Of a DNA stretch of 64,000 nt, positions 26,254-34,743 are shown piece by piece. The notes under the pieces were generated by a model. The model saw only the letters and a list, made by a program, of their open reading frames with translations. It was not told where the DNA came from and ran no database searches. The stretch is from Gammaproteobacteria bacterium (lineage in GTDB: Bacteria > Pseudomonadota > Gammaproteobacteria > Steroidobacterales > Rariloculaceae): positions 22,960 through 86,959 of the forward strand of contig JAJEGN010000015.1 of NCBI GenBank assembly GCA_022819855.1, read 5' to 3'. Within the stretch, counting starts at the first letter, position 1, and each line of letters starts with the position of its first letter. Both the position numbers and the translations under genes were made by a program.

Positions 26254-27438
26254 GTGTCCGACCGAGCGCAATTCACGCTCCTGATCCCGTTTCTCGGCGC
26301 GCTCACGGCGCTCGGGCCGCTGTCGAACGACCTGTATGTCCCGTCGCTGCCGCTCGTCGCGAGCGGACTCCAGGCCGTGGGCGGTACGGTGCAATTTACG
26401 ATGAGTTCCCTGCTGCTCGGGTTTTCGCTCGGTTGCCTGATCTACGGACCGCTGTCCGACCGCTACGGCCGCAAGCCCGTGCTCATGCTCGGTCTCGCTC
26501 TCTATGTGCTGGCGGGCGTGCTCTCGGCGCTGTCACCGGACCTAGGCACGCTCGTCACCTGGCGCTTCCTGCAGGGCATGGGCGCGTCGTCCGGCATGGT
26601 GCTCGCGCGCGCGATCATTCTCGATCGCTGGACGGGCGAGCAGGCGTCCCGCGCGATCTCCTGGATCATGATGATCACGTTCCTTACGCCCGTGATTGCG
26701 CCGCTCATCGGCGGCTACGTGGCGTCGCTCGGCTATTGGCCAGGTGTTTTCTGGCTGCAGGCCGGCGCAGGCGCCGTTTGCCTGCTGGCGGTGGCGATGC
26801 TGCCGGGCGATCGGCGCGCGGGCTCGATGACATTGACGCGGGCGCTCGTCGCCTACGGCACGATTCTCAAGGACGCCCAGACGCTAGGTCATCTCGCCTG
26901 CGTGGGTTTTGCCTTCGTCGGGGTGATCGCGTTCGTCACCAATTCCGCAATCGTTTTCACCGGACACTTCGGGCTTGAGCCGCATCAGTTCGGTTTCTGC
27001 TTTTCGTTCGTCATGGCGGGCGGGTCCATCGGCTCCTTCCTGAACAGCCGTCTCGTGGACCGGCACGGAATTTCCCGCATGATCGGCATCGGCACGGTCA
27101 TTCTCGCGGCCGGCGGCACGGCGGTTCTCGTCGTCTCGGCAATGGACGCCGGACTCATGGCGACGCTGCTCTCGTTGCTGCTCTATGTCTTCGGCATCGG
27201 CTTCGTGTTCGCCAACGCGGTAGCGAGGACGATGAGCCGCTTCCGCGAGAACAGCGGTGCGGCCTCGGCGCTCTTCGGCGTCAACCAGTTCCTGATCGGT
27301 TCGATCGTCGCGGCGTTGCTGAGCCTGGTGGCCACGGCGACGCCGATGCCGCTCGCTTCGGCGATGGCCCTTGCGGGGCTCGGAGCCGCGGCAGTCTGGT
27401 GGGGGTGGCTGAAGCGCTCTTCGGAGGCTGTCGTGTGA
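26254..27438 (+). CDS. Major facilitator, Bcr/CflA family
   Basis: A 394-residue 12-helix transporter. The DHA1 motifs NDLYVPSLP in helix 1, GPLSDRYGRKPV between helices 2 and 3 and TPVIAPLIGGY in helix 5 identify the Bcr/CflA group, which exports drugs and small metabolites. It starts with GTG 19 bp after the dioxygenase gene, so it is likely in the aromatic catabolic operon and may export or import an aromatic or intermediate. Confidence 0.88.
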   Translation: MSDRAQFTLLIPFLGALTALGPLSNDLYVPSLPLVASGLQAVGGTVQFTMSSLLLGFSLGCLIYGPLSDRYGRKPVLMLGLALYVLAGVLSALSPDLGTLVTWRFLQGMGASSGMVLARAIILDRWTGEQASRAISWIMMITFLTPVIAPLIGGYVASLGYWPGVFWLQAGAGAVCLLAVAMLPGDRRAGSMTLTRALVAYGTILKDAQTLGHLACVGFAFVGVIAFVTNSAIVFTGHFGLEPHQFGFCFSFVMAGGSIGSFLNSRLVDRHGISRMIGIGTVILAAGGTAVLVVSAMDAGLMATLLSLLLYVFGIGFVFANAVARTMSRFRENSGAASALFGVNQFLIGSIVAALLSLVATATPMPLASAMALAGLGAAAVWWGWLKRSSEAVV

Positions 27439-27473
27439 GCTGCCTGGCGCCGGTTGTCTGATTCCGTCTGCCG

Positions 27474-28460
27474 TTAAAGACTGAACAGGCGCAGTGCATT
27501 CTCGCCGCGGACCTTGCGGGCCGCGGCCGAGTCGAGCCCATCGACGCGCGCAAGGCAACCCTGCATGTCGCCGATGTTGTGCGGGTAGTCAGAGCCGTAG
27601 AGTACCCGGTCGTCCGACCCTGCCGCCTCGATGCACAACGCGAGCGCGCCCGGCGAGTAGACGACCGCGTCGTACCAGATGCGCCGCAGGTACGCGCTCG
27701 GCGGTTCGGAAATCACTTCGGCGCAGGCCGGGATCATCTCGTGGCAACGGTCGAGCCTCGCGCCGAGATACGGCAGCGCGCCGCCGCCGTGCGCCGCGAT
27801 GAGCTTGAGATTCGGGTACCGGTCGAAGAAACCGTCGAAGATCATCCTGGAGACGGCAAGCGTGGTATCGAAGGCGAAACCGATGGGCGGTACCAGACCG
27901 TATTCGTCCATGCTCATCTCGCGCACGCCCTGTGGCGTGCCGGGATGCAGCAGGACGGGCAGGCCGCGCCGATCGATCTCCAGCCAGACGCTTGCGAACG
28001 CCGGGTCAGTCAGGTTCCTGCCGTCGATGTTCGCGATGACCATGACGCCGACCGCCCCCGCGTCGCACGCTCTTGCGAGTTCCGCAAGGGCGAGTTCCGA
28101 ATGTTGCCAGGGCAGCGACGCGAACCAGCGGATCCGGTCGGGTCTGAGCGTCTGCTGTTCGGTCATCGAGTCGTTGACCATCCGCGCGGCCTTCAGGCTC
28201 GTTTCCGCATCGCCGAAGTAGGCGTTCGGGGTGGTCAGCGACACGATCGCGACGTCGACGCGAGCAGCATCCATGTCCCGGATGCGCAGGTCGTAGTCCC
28301 ACATGGGCTCGTAGAGCGTCATGAACGGCGCGCCCCACATCCGGATCACGTCCTGCCCCGCGGCGTTGACCCCGAGTTCGTACTGCGGATGGCCGCTGCT
28401 GCGCAGCAGCTGAAGGTACTCGCGCGTGAGCATGTGGGTATGTACGTCGATGACCGTCAC
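27474..28460 (-). CDS. Amidohydrolase-2 family (ACMSD-like) metal-dependent decarboxylase/hydrolase
   Basis: A 328-residue TIM-barrel enzyme with N-terminal HTH metal motif (DVHTHM), His in VLLHPGT, His in IAAHGGG and the Asp in YGSDYPHN. This pattern is that of aminocarboxymuconate-semialdehyde decarboxylase and related non-oxidative aromatic decarboxylases. Convergent with the MFS gene. It fits an aromatic-compound locus, with an unknown substrate. Confidence 0.87.
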   Translation of the reverse strand: MTVIDVHTHMLTREYLQLLRSSGHPQYELGVNAAGQDVIRMWGAPFMTLYEPMWDYDLRIRDMDAARVDVAIVSLTTPNAYFGDAETSLKAARMVNDSMTEQQTLRPDRIRWFASLPWQHSELALAELARACDAGAVGVMVIANIDGRNLTDPAFASVWLEIDRRGLPVLLHPGTPQGVREMSMDEYGLVPPIGFAFDTTLAVSRMIFDGFFDRYPNLKLIAAHGGGALPYLGARLDRCHEMIPACAEVISEPPSAYLRRIWYDAVVYSPGALALCIEAAGSDDRVLYGSDYPHNIGDMQGCLARVDGLDSAAARKVRGENALRLFSL

Positions 28461-28635
28461 GGCGGGTCAGCTCCTTTGAAGCAGGGTGGCGGTCGGGGTC
28501 AGACACGCGGGAAGCGGCGTGCCAACCCGTTGCGACCGGGCGCCCCGGCGGGTCCGCCGCGCGAATTATAGTGAACTTGTCCGTGCGCCCGGCATAGCGC
28601 AAGATGCGCGTGACGCCCCTCCAGCAGGATGCAGC

Positions 28636-29400
28636 ATGTCAACTGAATCGCCCGCGCCGTCGGAACTCACGATCGCGGTTTTCGCCGACTTCGAGAACCT
28701 CGCGCTCGGCGCCGAGGAGAGCAACCAGGGCCGGTTCGAGATGGATCTCGTACTCAAGCGCTTTCTCGAGCGCGGCAGGATCGTCTTCAGGCGCGCCTAC
28801 TGCGACTGGAGCCGGTTTCAGAAGTTCTCGCGCGAGTTCCATTCCGCCGGTTTCGAGATGATCGACATTCCGCGTTCGTCGGTGAGCGGCAAGAACAGCG
28901 CGGATATCCGGATGGTCGTCGACGCGCTCGACCTGTGCTATTCGAAAGCGCATATCGACACGTTCGTGCTCCTGACCGGCGACAGCGACTTCTCGCCGCT
29001 CGCATCCAAGCTCAAGGAGAACGACAAGCGGGTCCTGGGTTGCGGCGTGCGCAGTTCAACGTCTGACCTGCTTGCCTCGAGCTGCGATGAATTCGTCTTC
29101 TACGACGACCTCGTGGCTGTCACGAAACGGACGCGCAAGCGCGGCAACCGGAAGCTCACGGCAAAGCAGCGCGAGCTGTTCGGGAGGCTGACCGAAACGG
29201 TCGGTTCCCTCGAAGGCGATCACGATCCGCTGTGGGGTTCCGTGGTCAAGACGGCGATGAAGCGCGTCTATCCGGATTTCGCGGAGAGCGCCTACGGCTA
29301 CCGGAACTTCTCGGAGCTGCTCAGGGCCGCCAAGCGCGAAGGCGTCATCGAACTCGAAGAGGGCGACGCCGGCAACTTCAAGGTCGCGTCGGCGGATTGA
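28636..29400 (+). CDS. NYN-domain (PIN-like) ribonuclease with C-terminal OST-HTH/LOTUS domain
   Basis: A 254-residue cytosolic protein. The NYN acidic residues are at DFEN (18-21), in the middle Asp-rich NSADIRMVVDALD segment and at TGDSDF (Asp116, Asp118). The basic linker KRTRKRGNRK is followed by a winged-helix LOTUS domain (SAYGYRNFSELL) that in related proteins binds RNA. The ATG at 28636 follows AGGA; a long upstream in-frame extension looks non-coding. It stands alone between convergent genes. Confidence 0.88.
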   Translation: MSTESPAPSELTIAVFADFENLALGAEESNQGRFEMDLVLKRFLERGRIVFRRAYCDWSRFQKFSREFHSAGFEMIDIPRSSVSGKNSADIRMVVDALDLCYSKAHIDTFVLLTGDSDFSPLASKLKENDKRVLGCGVRSSTSDLLASSCDEFVFYDDLVAVTKRTRKRGNRKLTAKQRELFGRLTETVGSLEGDHDPLWGSVVKTAMKRVYPDFAESAYGYRNFSELLRAAKREGVIELEEGDAGNFKVASAD

Positions 29401-29511
29401 TTCGGCGGCTGACCGATACGTCAGCCGCTGGATGCGCCCGCTGGCTCAGGCCGGCCGTTTGACGCGTCAGGGAAACCTGGCTCCCACGGTCGCCCGCTGC
29501 AAGGCGGGAAT

Positions 29512-30132
29512 TCAGGGCACGTCGGGAGCAAGCGTGGCGATCAGACCGGAACTCGGCGAGCCCAGGTCGCGCCAGAGTTCCAGCGGATCGCGCGAGAACA
29601 CGTGCTCGGCACTTCCCGGCACGACGTTCCAGGCCCCTTCGGCGATCTCGGCCGCGAGCTGTCCCGGAGCCCAGGCGGCGTGTCCGGCGTACATCCGCAG
29701 GTACGACTCGTCGCCGATATTCACGTCGCCTTCGAGCAGAAAGTCCGCGCTGCTGCTGACATGGACGCCGTCGAGCACGCGCAGGTCCTCGACGTCGTCG
29801 GGCAGCGGTTCGCTTACGAGGACGACGAGCCGCGTCGGCGCGACGGGGCCGCCGAAAAAGACGCGGCCGGAATTGCCGTGTACGTCCTCGAGCTCGGGCG
29901 AGACCTGGCCGGGCTCGACCCAGGTCGGCCGGTTGATGATGACGCCGACCGTGCCGTTGTCGTTGTGCCGAATCAACAGGACGACGGATTGGTTGAAATT
30001 CGGGTCAGTCAGCATGCCCCTGGCGACCAGCAATGCGCCGGTGTAGGGCGTCTGGGCCTGCGCGGCCAGACCAGGCAGCAAGCCGACGGTCGCGACAAGC
30101 GCTTTCGCCATGGAGCGCATTCCCCGGATCAT
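29512..30132 (-). CDS. AlgH/YqgE-family (UPF0301) protein with an N-terminal signal peptide
   Basis: A protein of about 206 residues. The AlgH core is clear: GMLTDPNFNQSVVLL, GVIINRPT, FFGGPVAPTRLVVL and a C-terminal GHAAWAPGQLAAEI. Ordinary AlgH proteins begin directly with this core and are cytosolic; here the likely start (30132) adds a cleavable-looking signal (MAKALVATVGLLPGLAAQAQ), which suggests export. Starts at 30120, 30111 or 30192 are also possible. Function of the family is not established. Confidence 0.8.
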   Translation of the reverse strand: MIRGMRSMAKALVATVGLLPGLAAQAQTPYTGALLVARGMLTDPNFNQSVVLLIRHNDNGTVGVIINRPTWVEPGQVSPELEDVHGNSGRVFFGGPVAPTRLVVLVSEPLPDDVEDLRVLDGVHVSSSADFLLEGDVNIGDESYLRMYAGHAAWAPGQLAAEIAEGAWNVVPGSAEHVFSRDPLELWRDLGSPSSGLIATLAPDVP

Positions 30133-30327
30133 TGTTGCGAGTGTCGGTCCTGGCGCCGGAGTAGTGGCGTGCGGTTTCGCGGTCGGCGGCATTTCCGCAT
30201 CATACCGGTTTCGCGGGCCTGATTTCCCGCCGGGTGCTCGTCCCCGGAGGAACTGGCGACGGAACGGGCGGCCGACCCGCTTCATCAACCGGTGACCGGC
30301 CCGGCGCCCCAAAGGGCAGCGACATCG

Positions 30328-31392
30328 ATGAATCAACGGGAGCAGGTTGCGCCGGCCATGCGAGGCTACTCGATGCCGGCGGAATGGGAGCGCCACGAGG
30401 CGACGTGGTTGTCATGGCCGCACAACCGGGAAACCTGGCCCGGCTGTCTCGATCGGGCCGAGACGGCCATGGTCGAACTGGCGGCCGCGCTTGCCGAACA
30501 TGAGCGCATTCACGTCAATGTGCTGGGCGCAGAACACCGGCGTCATGTGAGTCGCCTGCTCCGCGGCCGCGGTCCGCCCGAGAACGTTACATGGCACGGT
30601 TTTCCGACCGACGACGCGTGGATCCGCGATCATGGCGCCGTTTTCGTCGTTCGCAATGCCGCTTCCGATCCGCTGCTCGCGCTCGATTTCGAGTACAACG
30701 CCTGGGGCGGAAAGTATCCCCCGTACGATCTCGACCAGGGAATCGCACGGCGGATGGCGGGCGCCCTTGGCGTGCCGTGCCGGTCTCCCGGTATCGTGCT
30801 CGAGGGCGGTTCGGTCGACGTCAACGGCGCGGGTACGGCTCTGACGACCGAGCAGTGCCTGCTCAACGACAACCGCAATCCCGGGCTCGACCGCGCCGGG
30901 ATCGAAGCGGTGCTCGCGGACTCGCTCGGAGCGACAAACGTCATCTGGCTTGGCGACGGGATCGTTGGCGACGACACCGACGGCCACGTCGACAATCTGA
31001 CCCGGTTCGTGGATCGCGACACGGTCGTGACGGCGATCGAGCCGAACGCGGCCGACCCGAACCACGCGCCGCTTGCACGCAACCGAGACCGTCTCGCGTC
31101 GGTTCGACTCGGCGAGGGTACGACGCTGAACATCGTCGAACTGCCCATGCCCGCGCCCGTGTTCGTCGCCGGCAGGCGCTTGCCGGCAAGCTACGCGAAC
31201 TTCTACATCGGTAACGAAATCGTGGCCGTACCGGTATTCGCGTGCGCAGAGGATGGGCAAGCCTGCGGCATCCTCGCGAACCTGTTTCCGGGCCGACGCA
31301 TCGTGCCGATCGACTGCACCGCGCTCGCAGTCGGGCTCGGCGCGCTGCACTGCCTGACACAGCAGGTGCCAGGAGTCCGGTCGGTGCGGTAA
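30328..31392 (+). CDS. aguA: Agmatine deiminase
   Basis: A 354-residue guanidine-group-modifying enzyme converting agmatine to N-carbamoylputrescine and ammonia. Diagnostic segments are MPAEWERHEATWLSWPH, the active-site VLEGGSVDVNG and DTDGHVDN, and the nucleophilic cysteine near the end in LGALHCLTQQVP. The ATG at 30328 is used; the Met at 30358 is an alternative. It forms one pathway with speA (agmatine source) and aguB (next step) downstream on the same strand. Confidence 0.93.
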   Translation: MNQREQVAPAMRGYSMPAEWERHEATWLSWPHNRETWPGCLDRAETAMVELAAALAEHERIHVNVLGAEHRRHVSRLLRGRGPPENVTWHGFPTDDAWIRDHGAVFVVRNAASDPLLALDFEYNAWGGKYPPYDLDQGIARRMAGALGVPCRSPGIVLEGGSVDVNGAGTALTTEQCLLNDNRNPGLDRAGIEAVLADSLGATNVIWLGDGIVGDDTDGHVDNLTRFVDRDTVVTAIEPNAADPNHAPLARNRDRLASVRLGEGTTLNIVELPMPAPVFVAGRRLPASYANFYIGNEIVAVPVFACAEDGQACGILANLFPGRRIVPIDCTALAVGLGALHCLTQQVPGVRSVR

Positions 31393-31655
31393 GAGTGTTC
31401 GGAACGGCACGATCCCTGGGCCGCTTGCAGCCGTGTCGCTCGCGGATCGATGTTCGGGCAAGGCCGGCGCGATCCCGGCCGGCAGACTTGGGTTTTCGGC
31501 GTCGTTCGCCTGCGGCAGGTCGGGCGGATTCCGAGTTTGTCGGGAAGGGATGCACAGTGGTCGCGGGTCGACCGGGCCTGAATGTTGTCGCCCGCTTCCC
31601 GATTCCCTAATCTATCGCTCCCCTGCTGACCCTGGTGCCTTTCGGGAGCCGCGAC

Positions 31656-32627
31656 ATGGGCATCATTTCCGATTTCGTTGCCCACAATTTCCGCCATTTC
31701 AACAGCGCCGCGCTTGCCGATGCGGCCGACGCCTACCTGCGTCATCTCGAGGCCGGCGGATCGATGATGATCACGCTCGCGGGCGCCATGAGCACGGCGG
31801 AACTCGGCGTGTCGCTCGCGGAGATGATTCGCCGCGAGAAAGTGCACGCGATCTGCTGCACGGGCGCGAACCTCGAGGAGGACATCTTCAACCTCGTCGC
31901 GCATGAGCATTACCTGCGCATTCCCAACTACCGGGAACTGACGGCGGCGCAGGAAGAATCGCTGCTCGAGCGCAAGCTCAATCGCGTGACCGATACCTGC
32001 ATTCCCGAGGAGGAAGCGATGCGGCGCACGGAAGAGTGCGTCGTCAAGCGTTGGATCGAGGCCGACGCCGCGGGTAAGCGCTGTTTCCCGCACGAATTCC
32101 TTTACGACGCGCTGCGCTCGGGCGACCTCGAGCGCCATTACCAGATCGATCCCGACGAGAGCTGGCTGCTCGCCGCCAGCAAGCGCGACCTGCCGTTGTT
32201 CGTGCCGGGCTGGGAGGACTCGACCCTCGGCAACATGTACGCGGCGCAGTGCATCGCCGGGGAAATCGAGCATGTCGACACGGTCCGCTCGGGCATCGAG
32301 TACATGATGGGACTCGCGGACTGGTACCAGATGGCGTCGGCACAAGGTTCCGTCGGGTTCTTTCAGATCGGCGGCGGCATCGCGGGCGACTTTCCGATTT
32401 GCGTCGTGCCCATGCTCGAGCAGGATCTCAAGCTCGAAAATGTCGAGCGCTGGGGCTACTTCTGTCAGATCAGCGACGCGACGACGAGCTATGGCTCCTA
32501 TTCCGGAGCGGTACCCAACGAGAAGATCACCTGGGGCAAGCTCGACGCGAGCACGCCCAGGTTCATCATCGAGTCCGACGCGACGATCGTCGCACCGCTG
32601 ATCTTCGCCTGCGTGCTTGGAGCCTGA
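31656..32627 (+). CDS. Deoxyhypusine-synthase-like enzyme (probable homospermidine or related polyamine synthase)
   Basis: A 323-residue NAD-dependent DHS-family protein. The catalytic lysine that forms the imine intermediate is conserved in ITWGKLD (Lys295), and the NAD/spermidine region around FQIGGGIAGDFPIC matches the family. Bacteria lack eIF5A, so the archaeal/eukaryotic substrate is absent; bacterial relatives transfer a 4-aminobutyl group to a free diamine. Its position directly before speA and between aguA and aguB supports homospermidine formation from putrescine. The ATG at 31656 has GGGAG 7 nt upstream. The 263 bp before it hold no supportable gene. Confidence 0.88.
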   Translation: MGIISDFVAHNFRHFNSAALADAADAYLRHLEAGGSMMITLAGAMSTAELGVSLAEMIRREKVHAICCTGANLEEDIFNLVAHEHYLRIPNYRELTAAQEESLLERKLNRVTDTCIPEEEAMRRTEECVVKRWIEADAAGKRCFPHEFLYDALRSGDLERHYQIDPDESWLLAASKRDLPLFVPGWEDSTLGNMYAAQCIAGEIEHVDTVRSGIEYMMGLADWYQMASAQGSVGFFQIGGGIAGDFPICVVPMLEQDLKLENVERWGYFCQISDATTSYGSYSGAVPNEKITWGKLDASTPRFIIESDATIVAPLIFACVLGA

Positions 32628-32628
32628 G

Positions 32629-34611
32629 ATGTCGGTGCGCGCGCCGGATTTCGCTGCTGCCGGTACCGAACCGGCGTGGACCATCGCCGACTCCACGGAA
32701 CTCTACCTGACGGGAAGTTGGGGCGCACAGTTCTTTTTCGTCAACGAGAACGGGCACGTCGCGGTCAACGTGATGAACGAGGCCGCGACGACGATGGACG
32801 TCGTTGCCATCGTCGAGGAGCTGCGCCGGCGCGGCGTGCAGTTCCCGATACTGCTGCGGTTTCAGGACGTGCTTCGCGCCCGGGTCAGACGCCTCAACGA
32901 AGCGTTCCACAAGGCGATCGAGGATGCGGGCTATCGCAACGACTACCGAGCCGTCTACCCGATCAAGGTCAATCAGTTGCACGAGGTCGTCGACGAGCTG
33001 CTTGATGCCGGAAAGCCGTACGGGATGGGGCTGGAATGCGGATCGAAGGCGGAACTCATTGCGGCGCTGCCTCAGCTCGACGACGACACCTTGCTGGTCT
33101 GCAACGGCGTCAAGGACAAGTCGATGCTGTCGCTCATCATCTCCGGACAACGGCTTGGCAGAAACGCGATACCTGTGATCGAAAACCACGCAGAGTTCGT
33201 CGATCTCAAGGAGCTCGCGTTCAAAGCCGGCTTCGTACCGCGGCTCGGCGTTCGCGTCCGGCTTTCGACGCCGGGCTCCGGCCGCTGGTCGGAGTCATCG
33301 GGGGAAAACTCGAAGTTCGGTTTGAGCGTCGCGGAACTCCTGTCCCTGCTGCGCGAACTGGAGGCCGGCGGTCTGGCCGACCGGCTGCTTGTCCTGCATT
33401 GCCACATCGGCAGCCAGATCGCCGACATTCACGTCCTGAAGCAGGCCGCCAGGGAAGTGACCCGGATCTATGCCGAGCTCGTCGGCCGAGGCGCCGGCGT
33501 CAGGTATCTCGACCTCGGCGGCGGTCTCGGCGTCAACTACGATCGAGGCCATCTCGAGGAAGGCGCGGGCATCAACTACAGCCTGCAGGAATACGCGAAC
33601 GCCGTGGTGTTCACGGTGCAGGAAATCTGCGCCGCGCACGGCGTCGCCGAGCCGACCATCGTGACCGAGAGCGGTCGCGCGCTTACCGCGCATCACTCGG
33701 CCCTGATCGTACCCGTGCTCGGGACCCGTGCGAAGGACGATCCGGCCCTGGAGTACATGGTCGATGAGGGAGCCTCCGACCCTGTTCAGGCCCTGCACGC
33801 GGTCCTCGCCCACCTTGACTCCGTCGAGACGCCGGGAGAGCTGCTCGAGGCGTATCACGAAGGCAACGAGCGTCTCGGCGAGGTGCGCAGCCTGTTCTCG
33901 CTCGGGTATCTCGACCTCGAACAGCGGGCGCTGGCCGAGAGCCTGTATTGGCGGCTGTGTTCGAGGCTGCTGGCGGCGTTCAGGAGCGGCCCGGGAGCTT
34001 CTCTTCCGGAAGTTGGAGAGCTCGAACGTCAGCTCACCGACCTCTACCTGTGCGATTTCTCCATCTTTCAGTCGATGCTCGATCACTGGGCGATCGGCCA
34101 GCCGTTTCCGATCATGCCGATCGACCGCCTCGACGAGCGGCCGGACCGGCGCGGCGTGCTCGTCGACCTGACCTGCGACTCCGACGGCCGTGTCAGCCAC
34201 TACGTTTCGGCGCATGCCGACAACAGCTTCCTGCCGCTGCACGCGCCGAAGCCGGGCGAACCGTACTATCTCGCGTTCTTTCTCATGGGCGCTTACGAGG
34301 ACATCGTCGGCGATGCACACAATCTCTTCGGGCGCGTCTCAGAAGCGCACATCTACGCCGATCCCGAGGAACCGGACAATTTCTGGATCGAGAAGATCAT
34401 TCCCGGCACGGCGATCCAGGACATGCTCGCGCAGGTTCAGTACTTTCCGAACGATCTGCATAGGCGCATGAGCGAACTGGTTCGCGCGAAGATTCAGGAA
34501 GGCGTCGTGCGCCCGACCCAGGGCATCGCGATCCTCGACCAGTACATGGCCTGTTTCCCGCAGAACACGTACTGCAACCCACGCGATATGGAGCAGGATG
34601 CGCCGGCGTGA
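32629..34611 (+). CDS. speA: Biosynthetic arginine decarboxylase
   Basis: A 660-residue PLP-dependent fold-III decarboxylase making agmatine from arginine. The PLP lysine lies in AVYPIKVNQ, the cofactor phosphate/His region in LHCHIGSQ and the glycine loop in LDLGGGLGVNY. A C-terminal segment with CDSDG supplies the conserved active-site cysteine. Its start is one base after the stop of the DHS-like gene with GGAG 6 nt upstream. The stop TGA overlaps a GTG that begins the mini-ORF chain leading to aguB. Confidence 0.95.
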   Translation: MSVRAPDFAAAGTEPAWTIADSTELYLTGSWGAQFFFVNENGHVAVNVMNEAATTMDVVAIVEELRRRGVQFPILLRFQDVLRARVRRLNEAFHKAIEDAGYRNDYRAVYPIKVNQLHEVVDELLDAGKPYGMGLECGSKAELIAALPQLDDDTLLVCNGVKDKSMLSLIISGQRLGRNAIPVIENHAEFVDLKELAFKAGFVPRLGVRVRLSTPGSGRWSESSGENSKFGLSVAELLSLLRELEAGGLADRLLVLHCHIGSQIADIHVLKQAAREVTRIYAELVGRGAGVRYLDLGGGLGVNYDRGHLEEGAGINYSLQEYANAVVFTVQEICAAHGVAEPTIVTESGRALTAHHSALIVPVLGTRAKDDPALEYMVDEGASDPVQALHAVLAHLDSVETPGELLEAYHEGNERLGEVRSLFSLGYLDLEQRALAESLYWRLCSRLLAAFRSGPGASLPEVGELERQLTDLYLCDFSIFQSMLDHWAIGQPFPIMPIDRLDERPDRRGVLVDLTCDSDGRVSHYVSAHADNSFLPLHAPKPGEPYYLAFFLMGAYEDIVGDAHNLFGRVSEAHIYADPEEPDNFWIEKIIPGTAIQDMLAQVQYFPNDLHRRMSELVRAKIQEGVVRPTQGIAILDQYMACFPQNTYCNPRDMEQDAPA

Positions 34612-34655
34612 GAGGAGAACGCGGCAGCCGGATCGACCGGGAAGTGTCGCCGTGA
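34608..34655 (+). CDS. 15-codon mini-ORF 1 of the speA-aguB ladder
   Basis: Reads MRGERGSRIDREVSP. Its GTG overlaps the speA stop (GTGA), and its own TGA overlaps the GTG of the next mini-ORF. AGGA lies 9 nt upstream. Expression is unproven; it could simply be a by-product of the repeat. Confidence 0.35.
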   Translation: MRGERGSRIDREVSP

Positions 34656-34699
34656 GCGATGTGCGTCAGGGCGCCAGGCAACAGGAAGCGACGCCATGA
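34652..34699 (+). CDS. 15-codon mini-ORF 2 of the speA-aguB ladder
   Basis: Reads MSDVRQGARQQEATP, similar to the aguB N-terminus MSDTQHSRS. GGGAAG is 7 nt upstream of the GTG. Its stop overlaps the next start as ATGA. Confidence 0.38.
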   Translation: MSDVRQGARQQEATP

Positions 34700-34743
34700 A
34701 CGATCCGCGCTACGGCGCACAGCAACAGGAAGCGCCGTCTTGA
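34696..34743 (+). CDS. 15-codon mini-ORF 3 of the speA-aguB ladder
   Basis: Reads MNDPRYGAQQQEAPS, clearly related to mini-ORF 2. AGGAAG is 7 nt upstream of the ATG. Its TGA overlaps the TTG start of aguB, so ribosomes finishing it could reinitiate on aguB. Confidence 0.4.
   Translation: MNDPRYGAQQQEAPS

Larger units (their letters stand above)
34594..34743 (+). repeat. 44-bp tandem repeat carrying ribosome-binding site and NTGA stop/start junction
   Basis: The motif CAGGAAGCGNCGCC followed by NTGA occurs four times at an exact 44-base spacing, with the start codons at 34608 (GTG), 34652 (GTG), 34696 (ATG) and 34740 (TTG). The first copy is the end of speA and the last is the start of aguB. 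The units have diverged in their middles, but the purine-rich site and the overlapping stop/start are kept in each. It looks like successive duplication of the speA-aguB junction. Confidence 0.75.

Noticed and set aside
31433..31906. Possible extra gene between aguA and the DHS-like gene
   Set aside because: The frame overlaps the well-supported DHS-like start, has no ribosome-binding site and no recognisable content.
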